From an uncultured bacterium (GTDB lineage: Bacteria > Cyanobacteriota > Vampirovibrionia > Gastranaerophilales > Gastranaerophilaceae): 9,470 bases of DNA. The first letter of the stretch is position 1. Each line of letters starts with the position of its first letter. Of the stretch, positions 1-6,313 are shown piece by piece. Made by a program: the position numbers and the translations under genes. Under the pieces are notes generated by a model. That model ran no database searches. It saw only the letters and a list, made by a program, of their open reading frames with translations, and was not told the DNA's origin. Location of the stretch: NCBI GenBank assembly GCA_902489575.1, contig CABUAQ010000078.1, positions 1 through 9,470 on the forward strand. The letters run 5' to 3'.

Positions 1-64
1 ATGTAACAAAAAAATATTTTTTAGTATATTATTTAATAGTGTTAAAAATATACATTTATGACAT

Positions 65-70
65 AAGGAG
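65..70 (+). promoter_or_regulatory. Shine-Dalgarno site of speD
   Basis: AAGGAG lies 9 nt before a TTG codon at 80. No comparable SD precedes the next in-frame ATG at 101, so this site decides for the TTG start. I see no convincing -35/-10 pair in the very AT-rich 64 bases before it. Confidence 0.8.
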
Positions 71-79
71 AAAAATAAA

Positions 80-532
80 TTGACAAATGCAACTTTAAAC
101 ATGTTTCAAGAAACAAGTGTTGACGAAGTACACTTAGGGCAGCACGTACTTGCAGAATTTTTTGAATGTGACCCAAATACTCTTAACAGTTTGGATAAAG
201 TTGAAAAGTATATGGTTGATTCAGCATTAGAATGCGGAGCAACTATAGTACAAAAATGTTTTCATATGTTCAACCCGTATGGAGTGTCTGGCGTTGTCAT
301 TATTGCTGAAAGCCATCTGGCAATACACACTTGGCCGGAGCTTGGATATGCAGCGGTGGATTTATTTACTTGTGGTTCTAAATGTGATCCTAAAGTTGCT
401 TACGAATTTCTGAAAGAGAAATTCAGCTCAAAAAGAGCAAGCTTCACAGAGTTAAAAAGAGGTATCTTATCAAAAGATACAATGAAAGTTCTTGAAAAAC
501 CATTCGAAATAATGGAACAAATTGAGAACTAA
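80..532 (+). CDS. speD: S-adenosylmethionine decarboxylase proenzyme (bacterial class 1B, pyruvoyl-dependent)
   Basis: It decarboxylates S-adenosylmethionine to the aminopropyl donor used for spermidine synthesis, in the cytoplasm. The 150-aa length is somewhat above the 120-140 aa usual for the short bacterial/archaeal SpeD. The signature is clear: Glu77-Ser78 in AESHLAIHTWPE is the self-cleavage site, Ser78 becoming the pyruvoyl group, with His83 and Cys98 (FTCG) at the processing and proton-donor positions. The Ser-His (+5) and Ser-Cys (+20) spacings match those of the Thermotoga maritima enzyme. The TTG start is chosen for its AAGGAG at 9 nt; an ATG eight codons in (101) lacks an SD and would also keep the core. 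The gene ends in a tandem TAATAA stop and is followed by a terminator, so it looks monocistronic. No spermidine synthase (speE) is in the window. Confidence 0.95.
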   Translation: MTNATLNMFQETSVDEVHLGQHVLAEFFECDPNTLNSLDKVEKYMVDSALECGATIVQKCFHMFNPYGVSGVVIIAESHLAIHTWPELGYAAVDLFTCGSKCDPKVAYEFLKEKFSSKRASFTELKRGILSKDTMKVLEKPFEIMEQIEN

Positions 533-580
533 TAATTACATAAAGCCGAAATATTTATAATTATAGAGATTTTTACGTTT

Positions 581-627
581 AAATAGCCTGACTAGAGAGT
601 AAGAGTATCTAGTTAGGCTATTTGTTT
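581..627 (+). terminator. Rho-independent-type terminator after speD
   Basis: Positions 581-596 pair with 608-623 as a 16-bp stem with a single G-U wobble around an 11-nt loop. A short T-rich run (TTTGTTT) forms the end of the stem and continues beyond it. It lies 49 nt past the speD stop and separates speD from the next gene. The U-tract is modest, so read-through into the 115-aa gene is possible. Confidence 0.8.
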
Positions 628-659
628 CAAAAAATGAAGAAATTTAATAAGGTAAACAA

Positions 660-675
660 GCAGGCAGTAACCTGC
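660..675 (+). other. Small hairpin in the leader of the 115-aa gene
   Basis: GCAGG (660-664) and CCTGC (671-675) form a 5-bp GC-rich stem with a 6-nt loop, ending 8 nt before the SD of the next gene. In such an AT-rich leader it stands out and could stabilise the mRNA or tune ribosome access. It may be fortuitous. Confidence 0.35.
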
Positions 676-697
676 ACAATATAAAAAGGAGAAAAAA

Positions 698-1045
698 ATG
701 ATCAACAAAGTAACATTTACAGGTAGAGAAACAATGCTTACAAATGGAATTGAAAAAGGTATAAATAAAGCACATGAATACGTTAGTGCAAGTAAAATAT
801 ATCCAAAATCAATAGTATCATCTGTAGAAAAAGAAATTGCGGAAAGTAAATTTTTTAACGCTGCAATGGATGTTTTAACTGAAAAACCGGAAGACAGATA
901 TTTTGGACCATTTGCAATTATGTCTAGACCTAGTGCAACATTAGAAGCTCAAACAATGGCAGACAACTTCTCATATGCCGTAGCTCATGGGAAACCTGAA
1001 CAAATTGCAGAAGATGCTTCCAGACACATTAACTTTTTTGGCTAA
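698..1045 (+). CDS. Hypothetical protein, 115 aa, unrecognised
   Basis: I do not recognise a family. The gene is well supported: AAAAGGAG (684-691) sits 6 nt before the ATG, the reading frame is free of stops, and codon use resembles its neighbours. The product has no signal peptide, membrane segment or cysteine. It begins with a short segment reading VTFTGRE, followed by mixed, mostly helical-looking sequence rich in Lys, Glu and Ala. A Gly-Pro-Phe patch (EDRYFGPFAIMSRPS, residues about 65-79) is the most distinctive stretch and may be a conserved core. The C-terminal third (MADNFSYAVAHGKPEQIAEDASRHINFFG) also looks helical. It follows the speD terminator, and its TAA stop overlaps the stop of the convergent nnrD gene by 3 nt. 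The function is unknown; a small, lineage-restricted cytoplasmic protein is my guess. Confidence 0.8.
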   Translation: MINKVTFTGRETMLTNGIEKGINKAHEYVSASKIYPKSIVSSVEKEIAESKFFNAAMDVLTEKPEDRYFGPFAIMSRPSATLEAQTMADNFSYAVAHGKPEQIAEDASRHINFFG

Positions 1046-1866
1046 TCTGCTAAAGTTTTTATAGAATGAGGAATATACCTGAGCAAATCATCAGCCATAA
1101 CACTGTATTCGCTCAGGTCTTCCTTTGCCAAATCACCCGCCAGCCCGTGCAAATACGTACCTAAAACAGCACTTTCAAATATATTTTTACCTTGCGCAAT
1201 AATCCCTGAAATCATACCAGTTAAAACATCCCCGGAACCAGCCTTGGCCATTGAATTATTTCCTGTAGTGTTCATATACTTTTGCCCGTTATTAGAATAA
1301 ACAATAGTTCTATGCGATTTTAAAACTGTTACGCAATGATATCTTTTTGATATATACTCAGCTGATACATTAAGATCAGATAAAACATCCTCTAAATTAC
1401 ATCCTAACAACCTCGAAGCTTCTTTAGGATGTGGAGTTAATACAACATTTTTAAACTCTTTTGAAAAATATTTGTCAGAAGATTTTGAAAGGATATTCAA
1501 TCCATCAGCATCAATGACAAGCGGAGTTTCCGGATTCGCATTATCTAACACCTTATTAAATAGTTCTACCGCTTCTTTACTTTGAGAAAGCCCGCAGCCT
1601 ATTTCAATAACATTACAAGAAGAATTTATTATCTGCTGTACAACCTCAGATAACGGCACAAATACAATATTTTGTGACTGAGCAGCAACAGCATCAATTA
1701 CCCGTTGTGTGGAAGCTAAAAAACAATAACCACAGCCAACTTTAAGTGCTGAAATACTCGAAAGATACGCCGCACCTGGCATATAATCAGAACCCGCAAT
1801 ATTTAACACTTTACCGTAAGTCGATTTATTAGAATTTTCAATACGTACCGGAAGTTTATAATCCAT
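1042..1866 (-). CDS. nnrD: ADP-dependent (S)-NAD(P)H-hydrate dehydratase
   Basis: It repairs hydrated NADH and NADPH (NADHX, NADPHX) by ADP-driven dehydration, a housekeeping metabolite-repair step in the cytoplasm. The 274-aa protein is a complete YjeF C-terminal (ribokinase-like) domain. Visible motifs are the N-terminal GSDYMPGAAYLS (residues 25-36), IGCGLSQS (89-96), VIDADGLNIL (117-126), LTPHPKEASRLLG (143-155) and the nucleotide/catalytic loop TGNNSMAKAGSGDVLTG (201-217) with Asp213. The usual fused NnrE epimerase domain (YjeF_N) is absent, so epimerisation must be encoded elsewhere. The ATG lies inside the end of trmL (11-nt overlap), implying translational coupling as the last gene of the operon. 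It ends in TAG, sharing bases with the stop of the convergent 115-aa gene. Confidence 0.93.
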   Translation of the reverse strand: MDYKLPVRIENSNKSTYGKVLNIAGSDYMPGAAYLSSISALKVGCGYCFLASTQRVIDAVAAQSQNIVFVPLSEVVQQIINSSCNVIEIGCGLSQSKEAVELFNKVLDNANPETPLVIDADGLNILSKSSDKYFSKEFKNVVLTPHPKEASRLLGCNLEDVLSDLNVSAEYISKRYHCVTVLKSHRTIVYSNNGQKYMNTTGNNSMAKAGSGDVLTGMISGIIAQGKNIFESAVLGTYLHGLAGDLAKEDLSEYSVMADDLLRYIPHSIKTLAD

Positions 1867-2305
1867 TTTGCCTTATCGCTTCATATGCTACAATTGCTAC
1901 CGAATTAGATAAATTTAAACTACGTTGACCTTTCACCATTGGAATAGTTCTGGCATGGGAATCTTTCACATATTTATCAGGCAAACCTCTTGTTTCAGGC
2001 CCAAAAACAATAAAATCGCCGTCTTTAAACAGAATATCTGTATATAATTTATCAGCTTTGGTAGTCAAATAATAAAAAGTACCGTCCGGATATTCATTGT
2101 ACAAATCATCCATAGTATCAAATTTATGCAAATCGACACTATCCCAATAATCAAGTCCCGCACGCTTAGTATATTTACTTGACAAAGAAAAACCCAATTT
2201 CCCGACTAAAAACAATCCGGCACCGGTACAGGCACAAAGCCTGGCAATATTTCCGGTATTTTGTGGAATTTCAGGTTCATATAGTACAATATTCAACTTT
2301 GCCAT
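1856..2305 (-). CDS. trmL: tRNA (cytidine/uridine(34)-2'-O)-methyltransferase, SPOUT family
   Basis: It 2'-O-methylates the wobble base (position 34) of tRNA-Leu isoacceptors using S-adenosylmethionine. At 149 aa it is close to the roughly 155-aa E. coli TrmL (YibK). All three SPOUT motifs are visible: LYEPEIPQNTGNIAR (residues 8-22), the SAM-knot glycine-rich FGPETRGLP (101-109) and SLNLSNSVAIVAYEA (129-143). It starts 22 nt after the CDP-alcohol transferase stop. Instead of AGGAG it has a GGGGG run 8 nt before the ATG. The downstream nnrD start overlaps its end by 11 nt. The neighbours are not tRNA genes, so this looks like a housekeeping passenger in a mixed operon. Confidence 0.95.
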   Translation of the reverse strand: MAKLNIVLYEPEIPQNTGNIARLCACTGAGLFLVGKLGFSLSSKYTKRAGLDYWDSVDLHKFDTMDDLYNEYPDGTFYYLTTKADKLYTDILFKDGDFIVFGPETRGLPDKYVKDSHARTIPMVKGQRSLNLSNSVAIVAYEAIRQNGL

Positions 2306-2313
2306 ATCACAAG

Positions 2314-2318
2314 CCCCC
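2314..2318 (-). promoter_or_regulatory. Unusual G-run ribosome binding site of trmL
   Basis: Read on the minus strand, GGGGG lies 8 nt upstream of the trmL ATG, the optimal SD spacing. It can pair with CCUCC of 16S rRNA through one G-U wobble. No AGGAG-type sequence is present, unlike many of the other genes in the window. Confidence 0.45.
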
Positions 2319-2327
2319 GACTTTAAA

Positions 2328-2948
2328 CTAATCTTTTTTGAATAAAGACTTACATTCCATCACAACAGGCAAGCCTCTGACAACACAGAATATTATCGCA
2401 ATCCACGCAAGGACAATTCCCACAGTGTTTAATGAAGAATTCCAAGTATAAACCTCCATTCCAGGAGTATTTACCAGAATTATAATAATAAATGCCATAA
2501 CTTTTGCCACTGCATAAGATATTCTCATAAATCTTGAAGCACAAATAAATTTACCAAGAGCAGTAGTCTGCATAGTTTTATCACCAAATGCAGTAAAGCC
2601 TTTTGAAAGGGCAACACTCCTGATACTGTCCGTAGTAAATGCTCTGGCTACACACACAATAGGAAACATTGCATTTAATGCAAGATTATCACCTGCAAGA
2701 TAACCTAAAACCGCAAAAGCAACCCAATAGGATGCTTCCACAATTCTATCTCCCATTATATCTAAAACTGATCCCAACTCGGATTCTTCATGAAACTTTC
2801 TTGCAACGTAGCCGTCAACCCCGTCAAGAGCAAACGCAATTACTGTCAGCACAAATGCAATTGCATAAGCCAAAGTTGTTTGAACAAACAATAAATACAC
2901 AGCAAGCAAAGCTACAAATATTCTAAAAATCGAAATAAAATTTGCCAT
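2328..2948 (-). CDS. CDP-alcohol phosphatidyltransferase (PgsA-like integral membrane enzyme)
   Basis: This family transfers a phosphoalcohol or phosphatidyl group from a CDP-linked donor to an alcohol, making phospholipid head groups in the membrane. The full signature D-x2-D-G-x2-A-R-x8-G-x3-D-x3-D is present: Asp42, Asp45, Gly46, Ala49, Arg50, Gly59, Asp63 and Asp67, the metal-binding and catalytic residues. Hydrophobic segments lie near residues 5-41 (two helices), 71-85, 91-103, 145-160 and 172-192, fitting the six-helix fold. The middle segment CVARAFTTDSIRSVALSKG (98-116) recalls the AREI...R..A...G stretch of phosphatidylglycerophosphate synthase, so PgsA-like activity is plausible but the acceptor cannot be read from sequence. 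The SD (AGAGGAAATT) is good. The start is 18 nt after the oxidoreductase stop, so the two are cotranscribed. Confidence 0.88.
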   Translation of the reverse strand: MANFISIFRIFVALLAVYLLFVQTTLAYAIAFVLTVIAFALDGVDGYVARKFHEESELGSVLDIMGDRIVEASYWVAFAVLGYLAGDNLALNAMFPIVCVARAFTTDSIRSVALSKGFTAFGDKTMQTTALGKFICASRFMRISYAVAKVMAFIIIILVNTPGMEVYTWNSSLNTVGIVLAWIAIIFCVVRGLPVVMECKSLFKKD

Positions 2949-2966
2949 AATTTCCTCTTTTATAAA

Positions 2967-3971
2967 CTATATCTTCTTAGATCTTGATAATGCAAAATCG
3001 AAGTTATCCAGATTCTTAGCACGATCGCCAAGCATAATTTTTTCAGCCTCTTCTAAGATACTTACCACAATAAATCCGTTTTCACCATCAGATCTTGCCT
3101 TTTGTCCGGTATTACAACAATTAATAAAGTGTTGACATTCAAGTTTTAACGGTTCAATTTCCAAATAATCTTCCATCTGAACATTTTCAATAGTACCGGC
3201 TTTAAAATTATCATAAATAGTAAGCTTATGGTCAGGAACCGTATCATCAAGAATAGCAGTAGCTTTAGTACCTCGAACAAGCAGCTGAACGTGTTTTCTT
3301 GGTGTAATCCAGCTATCTGTTATGTGAGCTATAGCCCCGCCTTCCATTTGAATACCTATATGTGTAATATCCATAATATCGTTGCCATCAGAAGAACATC
3401 CGATAGCTGATATTACACGCTTAGGATTCTTCCCTAAAACATAACTTATCATAGACACATCATGCGGAGCTAAATCCCACATAACACTTCTGTCATTTTT
3501 AAAATAATTAATATTTAATCTATCACTTTGAGCGTAAACTATATCACCTAACACGCCATCTTCAACAAGCATTTTTAACTTATTAACAGCAGGATGGTAC
3601 AATAAAAGGTGACCAACCATTAATATAAGCCCTTTCGCATCAGCCAAATCAGTTAAATCTCTTGCTTCTTGAGCTACTGTTGAAATAGGCTTCTCTACAT
3701 AAACATGTTTACCGGCCTCAAGCATAGCCTTTACAAACTTGTAATGAGTATGTGATGGTGTTACAACAACAACACCTGTTATTTCTTTACTGTTTAAAAT
3801 ATCATTAAAATCTTTTGTTGTTTTAACATTTGGATACTGTTCTCTAACCTTTGCAAGGTTCTCTTCATCCAAATCACAAACCATCCCTAATGCATTTAAA
3901 TTATAGAAATTACGGACAATGTTTCTTCCCCATATTCCGCATCCTAGTACCGCAATTTTTTGTTCACTCAT
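2967..3971 (-). CDS. Gfo/Idh/MocA family NAD(P)-dependent oxidoreductase
   Basis: Family members oxidise or reduce a hydroxyl of a sugar, sugar nucleotide or inositol with NAD(P). The 334-aa length is typical. The N-terminal Rossmann fold has GCGIWG (residues 10-15) and an acidic CDLDEE segment (32-37) at the end of strand 2. VVVVTPSHTHY (67-77) and the family EKP motif with Lys94 follow. The C-terminal substrate domain carries GHLLLYHPAV (120-129) and WDLAPHD (165-171), whose His170 is the expected catalytic residue. The style resembles sugar-nucleotide dehydrogenases such as WlbA (UDP-GlcNAc uronate 3-dehydrogenase), but the substrate is unproven. The SD-like AGGGA is only 3 nt from the ATG. 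It is first after a promoter-bearing 95-nt gap and leads the CDP-alcohol transferase, trmL and nnrD genes. Confidence 0.9.
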   Translation of the reverse strand: MSEQKIAVLGCGIWGRNIVRNFYNLNALGMVCDLDEENLAKVREQYPNVKTTKDFNDILNSKEITGVVVVTPSHTHYKFVKAMLEAGKHVYVEKPISTVAQEARDLTDLADAKGLILMVGHLLLYHPAVNKLKMLVEDGVLGDIVYAQSDRLNINYFKNDRSVMWDLAPHDVSMISYVLGKNPKRVISAIGCSSDGNDIMDITHIGIQMEGGAIAHITDSWITPRKHVQLLVRGTKATAILDDTVPDHKLTIYDNFKAGTIENVQMEDYLEIEPLKLECQHFINCCNTGQKARSDGENGFIVVSILEEAEKIMLGDRAKNLDNFDFALSRSKKI

Positions 3972-4010
3972 ACTTCCCTAACTTTCTTAAATAAAATATA
4001 ACTTATTCTA

Positions 4011-4038
4011 ATTATAAACTTGAAAAGATTTTTTGCAA
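4011..4038 (-). promoter_or_regulatory. Sigma-70-type promoter before the oxidoreductase operon
   Basis: On the minus strand TTGCAA (4033-4038) and a perfect TATAAT (4011-4016) are separated by 16 bp. The predicted transcription start is near 4004, giving a leader of about 33 nt. It lies in the largest gap of the minus-strand run, so the four downstream genes can be transcribed independently of the glycosyltransferase group. Confidence 0.6.
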
Positions 4039-4066
4039 ATAGTTAAAAACAAATAAATTTACAAAT

Positions 4067-4945
4067 TTATCTATTACGTCTCGCCTGTTCTCTCAAATTT
4101 CTTACGGCTTGCATACGCAATTCATACATCTGCTGATACCGCTCAAAAAACAAATCCCTGTCTTGCTGCGGGAATACAGTAACTAATTTATCAAGCAGAG
4201 GTCTGGGTATTTCAGAAAACTTAACCATCCTGTCAAGAATTTCATTAGAAACAGGATAAATAGGTTTGTAATTCTTATAAAAAATGTGGTTACATTCGGC
4301 TTCAGCCTGAATTGTATGCTTCGTCACCATCTCTCCCAGTTTATAAGTAACTAAATTCCCTTCAAATAAAACACCTTTATAGCCATGCAATAACAATCTT
4401 ATAACTAAGTCATAATCTGCCAAAAGCTTAAACTTGTCATCAAAAGCCCTTATTTCATCAAGCACCGAACGTTTAAAAAACATGGCTTGTCTTGGACAAG
4501 GAGCAACTTGAAAAGCATTAAGCATAGCCGGCATAAATTGAAAGACATACCCGTCAGGATGACAGCAGTACGACGGAAAAAAACAGAAATCTGCATTTTC
4601 TTCTTCCATAAGATTGACGATATCATAAATTGCCGTTATATCATGGTAAAAATCATCGCAGCTTAAAAACGAAATGTACTTACCCTTAGCTCTTATTAAC
4701 CCCTTATTAAACGCATCAAATTTCCCGTGGTCAGGTTCAGAAAAGAAATTCAAAAAACCGGCATTTTTGTACTCTTTCAACAAAACTTCCGTTCCGTCTT
4801 TTGAAGTATTATCAATAACTAAGTGTTCTACATACGGGTATGACTGTCTTGCAAGTAAATTTACCTGAAGGGTAAAATCATCTGCCTGATCATTATCCAC
4901 GATATTTGATGTTGCCGTTACAACAGTAACCTCTGGTTCATACAT
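4067..4945 (-). CDS. Family 2 (GT-A fold) glycosyltransferase
   Basis: It transfers a sugar from a nucleotide-sugar donor to a growing glycan, presumably at the inner face of the membrane. GT2 landmarks in order are the N-terminal strand VTVVTATSN (residues 6-14), VIDNTSKDGT (43-52) for nucleotide binding, EPDHGKFDAFNKG (70-82), the metal-binding acidic pair in FLSCDD (Asp97-Asp98), CPRQAMFFKR (150-159) and DYDLVIRLL (177-185). The EPDxGxxDAxNKG and xxDYDL pattern is that of colanic-acid/WcaA-type transferases acting on surface polysaccharide. No membrane helix is visible, and the C-terminus is a basic helix rich in Arg and Gln. The SD AAAGGA precedes the ATG by about 9 nt. It starts 18 nt after the D,D-carboxypeptidase stop, as the last gene of the upstream group. 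Donor and acceptor cannot be inferred. Confidence 0.9.
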   Translation of the reverse strand: MYEPEVTVVTATSNIVDNDQADDFTLQVNLLARQSYPYVEHLVIDNTSKDGTEVLLKEYKNAGFLNFFSEPDHGKFDAFNKGLIRAKGKYISFLSCDDFYHDITAIYDIVNLMEEENADFCFFPSYCCHPDGYVFQFMPAMLNAFQVAPCPRQAMFFKRSVLDEIRAFDDKFKLLADYDLVIRLLLHGYKGVLFEGNLVTYKLGEMVTKHTIQAEAECNHIFYKNYKPIYPVSNEILDRMVKFSEIPRPLLDKLVTVFPQQDRDLFFERYQQMYELRMQAVRNLREQARRNR

Positions 4946-4963
4946 AAATTTAAATCCTTTTGT

Positions 4964-6313
4964 TTAGTAATTTGCATAAATATTACGAAGAATTTGTTCT
5001 TCCACATTTTTCTTATCAGCAGAAGAAGTCTTAGCATCATTTATCATTATATCAAATGCATATAATTTACCTCTTCGAGATTTTATATAACCTGCAATAG
5101 CACTTGTATCCGAAAGCGTTCCAGTTTTAGCTCTTAGATTATCTTTAAAATAAAGCATCCTGTTTTTTAAAGTTCCTTCTCCCGGAGCAGGAAACATAAG
5201 CATAAAATCTTCAAAATCATCATTAGAAGCACGATATACAAGAAAATCTGACATAAAATCCGCAGTTATTATATTATTCTTAGAAACACCACTGCCATCA
5301 ACAACTTTTATATCTTCATGCTCTAAATCAATTTTATTCAAATAAGCTTCCAGCATGTTTAAAGAGTTACTTATATTTCCTTGTGATCTTGCCCATACTG
5401 AACCTGCTGTTTTAAATAAAGTTTCTGCAGTCAGGTTATCGCTTGACTTTAAGATATTTGATAAAACAGAACTCATATCGTGCACCATTTCACTCACCAA
5501 ATAAACATTGGTTTTTGGTAGTGCTGCAAATTTTATCGGTTCAAAATATTCAAGTTTTTTGTTCAAAATAGTCTCTTCAAGTCTTAATATAAAATTCATC
5601 TTAGGATTTGCGACCGGAACAACCTTATAAGCTATTTTTGAAACTACACCTGAAATATTAAGCACATTCGGCGCAATTGCATTATCCCTGTCAATTTTAA
5701 TATTATTTGGCAGGGAAAAATCAGTTATCACAAGATTTGTAAATGTTATCGGATAAAATGGTTTTACTACAAGACTGGCAGGTGTTTTATCATTAGATGG
5801 TGAGACTTCTATCTTTACAAGATTTTTATCTATATTATATGCACTGAACTTAGGCATAAGCGGGTTTAAATCATCATCCCATTGCCAGCCTTCACCCCAT
5901 TCATTTCTATCAAATACACTATCATCTATATAAAAATTTTTTGGAGAAATATTTTTAGCTTTGGCAGCTTCAACAAGTACACCCAGATCCCCTGATGTGA
6001 ACAAAGGATCGCCTGACAATTTTAAATATAAATCGTTATTTGTACTTTTATATAACTTTGTTGAATATAAAAAATCCTTTCCCAAAGTATTTAATGCAGC
6101 AGAAGAGGTCAAAACTTTCAAAGTGGAAGCCGGTGTCATTGGTGCTCTTTCATTTAATTTGTAGATCGTATTTCCGCTTTGAACATCTTTTATTGATACT
6201 GAAACAGCACTTTTATTAACACCTAAAGATGTAATTGTTCTGGTAATAGACTCTGCACAAGCGACAGAAGCGGTCATAAACATTGATAACAATATACAAA
6301 CTATTTTTTTCAT
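4964..6313 (-). CDS. dacB: D-alanyl-D-alanine carboxypeptidase/endopeptidase (PBP4, peptidase family S13)
   Basis: It cleaves the terminal D-Ala of peptidoglycan stem peptides or peptide cross-links, outside the cytoplasmic membrane. A signal peptide is clear: basic MKK, a hydrophobic core and a likely cut after ACA (residue 20). The penicillin-binding triads are all present: Ser63-Thr-Leu-Lys66 (SxxK, nucleophile and base), Ser291-Asp-Asn293 (SxN) and Lys396-Thr-Gly398 (KTG). DGSG (339-342) and PAPGEGTLKNR (375-385) are further S13 hallmarks. The long insert between SxxK and SxN (about 225 residues) is characteristic of PBP4; at 449 aa it is slightly shorter than E. coli DacB. The ATG overlaps the preceding nitrilase stop in ATGA, and GAGGT lies 9 nt upstream within that gene, so the pair is translationally coupled. 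Confidence 0.95.
   Translation of the reverse strand: MKKIVCILLSMFMTASVACAESITRTITSLGVNKSAVSVSIKDVQSGNTIYKLNERAPMTPASTLKVLTSSAALNTLGKDFLYSTKLYKSTNNDLYLKLSGDPLFTSGDLGVLVEAAKAKNISPKNFYIDDSVFDRNEWGEGWQWDDDLNPLMPKFSAYNIDKNLVKIEVSPSNDKTPASLVVKPFYPITFTNLVITDFSLPNNIKIDRDNAIAPNVLNISGVVSKIAYKVVPVANPKMNFILRLEETILNKKLEYFEPIKFAALPKTNVYLVSEMVHDMSSVLSNILKSSDNLTAETLFKTAGSVWARSQGNISNSLNMLEAYLNKIDLEHEDIKVVDGSGVSKNNIITADFMSDFLVYRASNDDFEDFMLMFPAPGEGTLKNRMLYFKDNLRAKTGTLSDTSAIAGYIKSRRGKLYAFDIMINDAKTSSADKKNVEEQILRNIYANY

Noticed and set aside
1077..1118. 8-bp inverted repeat (ACCTGAGC / GCTCAGGT) with a 26-nt loop near the end of nnrD
   Set aside because: It lies in coding sequence encoding Leu/Ser/Glu and Asp/Leu/Leu/Arg codons, the loop is long and there is no U-tract, so it is probably coincidental.
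2350..2544. 64-codon minus-strand frame inside the CDP-alcohol transferase gene
   Set aside because: It is an alternate frame of a gene with an intact catalytic signature, and it has no SD and no recognisable protein pattern.
2669..2926. 85-codon plus-strand frame opposite the CDP-alcohol transferase gene
   Set aside because: Antisense shadow; the composition (Gln/Leu-rich) is what reverse-complemented membrane-protein codons give.
3228..3410. 60-codon plus-strand frame opposite the oxidoreductase
   Set aside because: Antisense shadow without SD or domain.
4053..4070. Inverted repeat (8-bp A/T-only stem, 2-nt gap) at the glycosyltransferase stop, followed on the minus strand by a T-rich run
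   Set aside because: The loop is too small and the stem has no G-C pair, so it is too weak to call a terminator; read-through into the oxidoreductase operon remains possible.
4674..4868. 64-codon plus-strand frame opposite the glycosyltransferase
   Set aside because: Antisense shadow over conserved GT2 motifs.
5961..6164. 67-codon plus-strand frame opposite dacB
   Set aside because: Antisense shadow over the SxxK region of an intact PBP4.
4964..6313. Possible lipoprotein cysteine (Cys19) in the PBP4 signal peptide
   Set aside because: The residue at -3 is Ser rather than Leu/Val/Ile, and an ACA signal peptidase I site follows immediately, so ordinary secretion is more likely.
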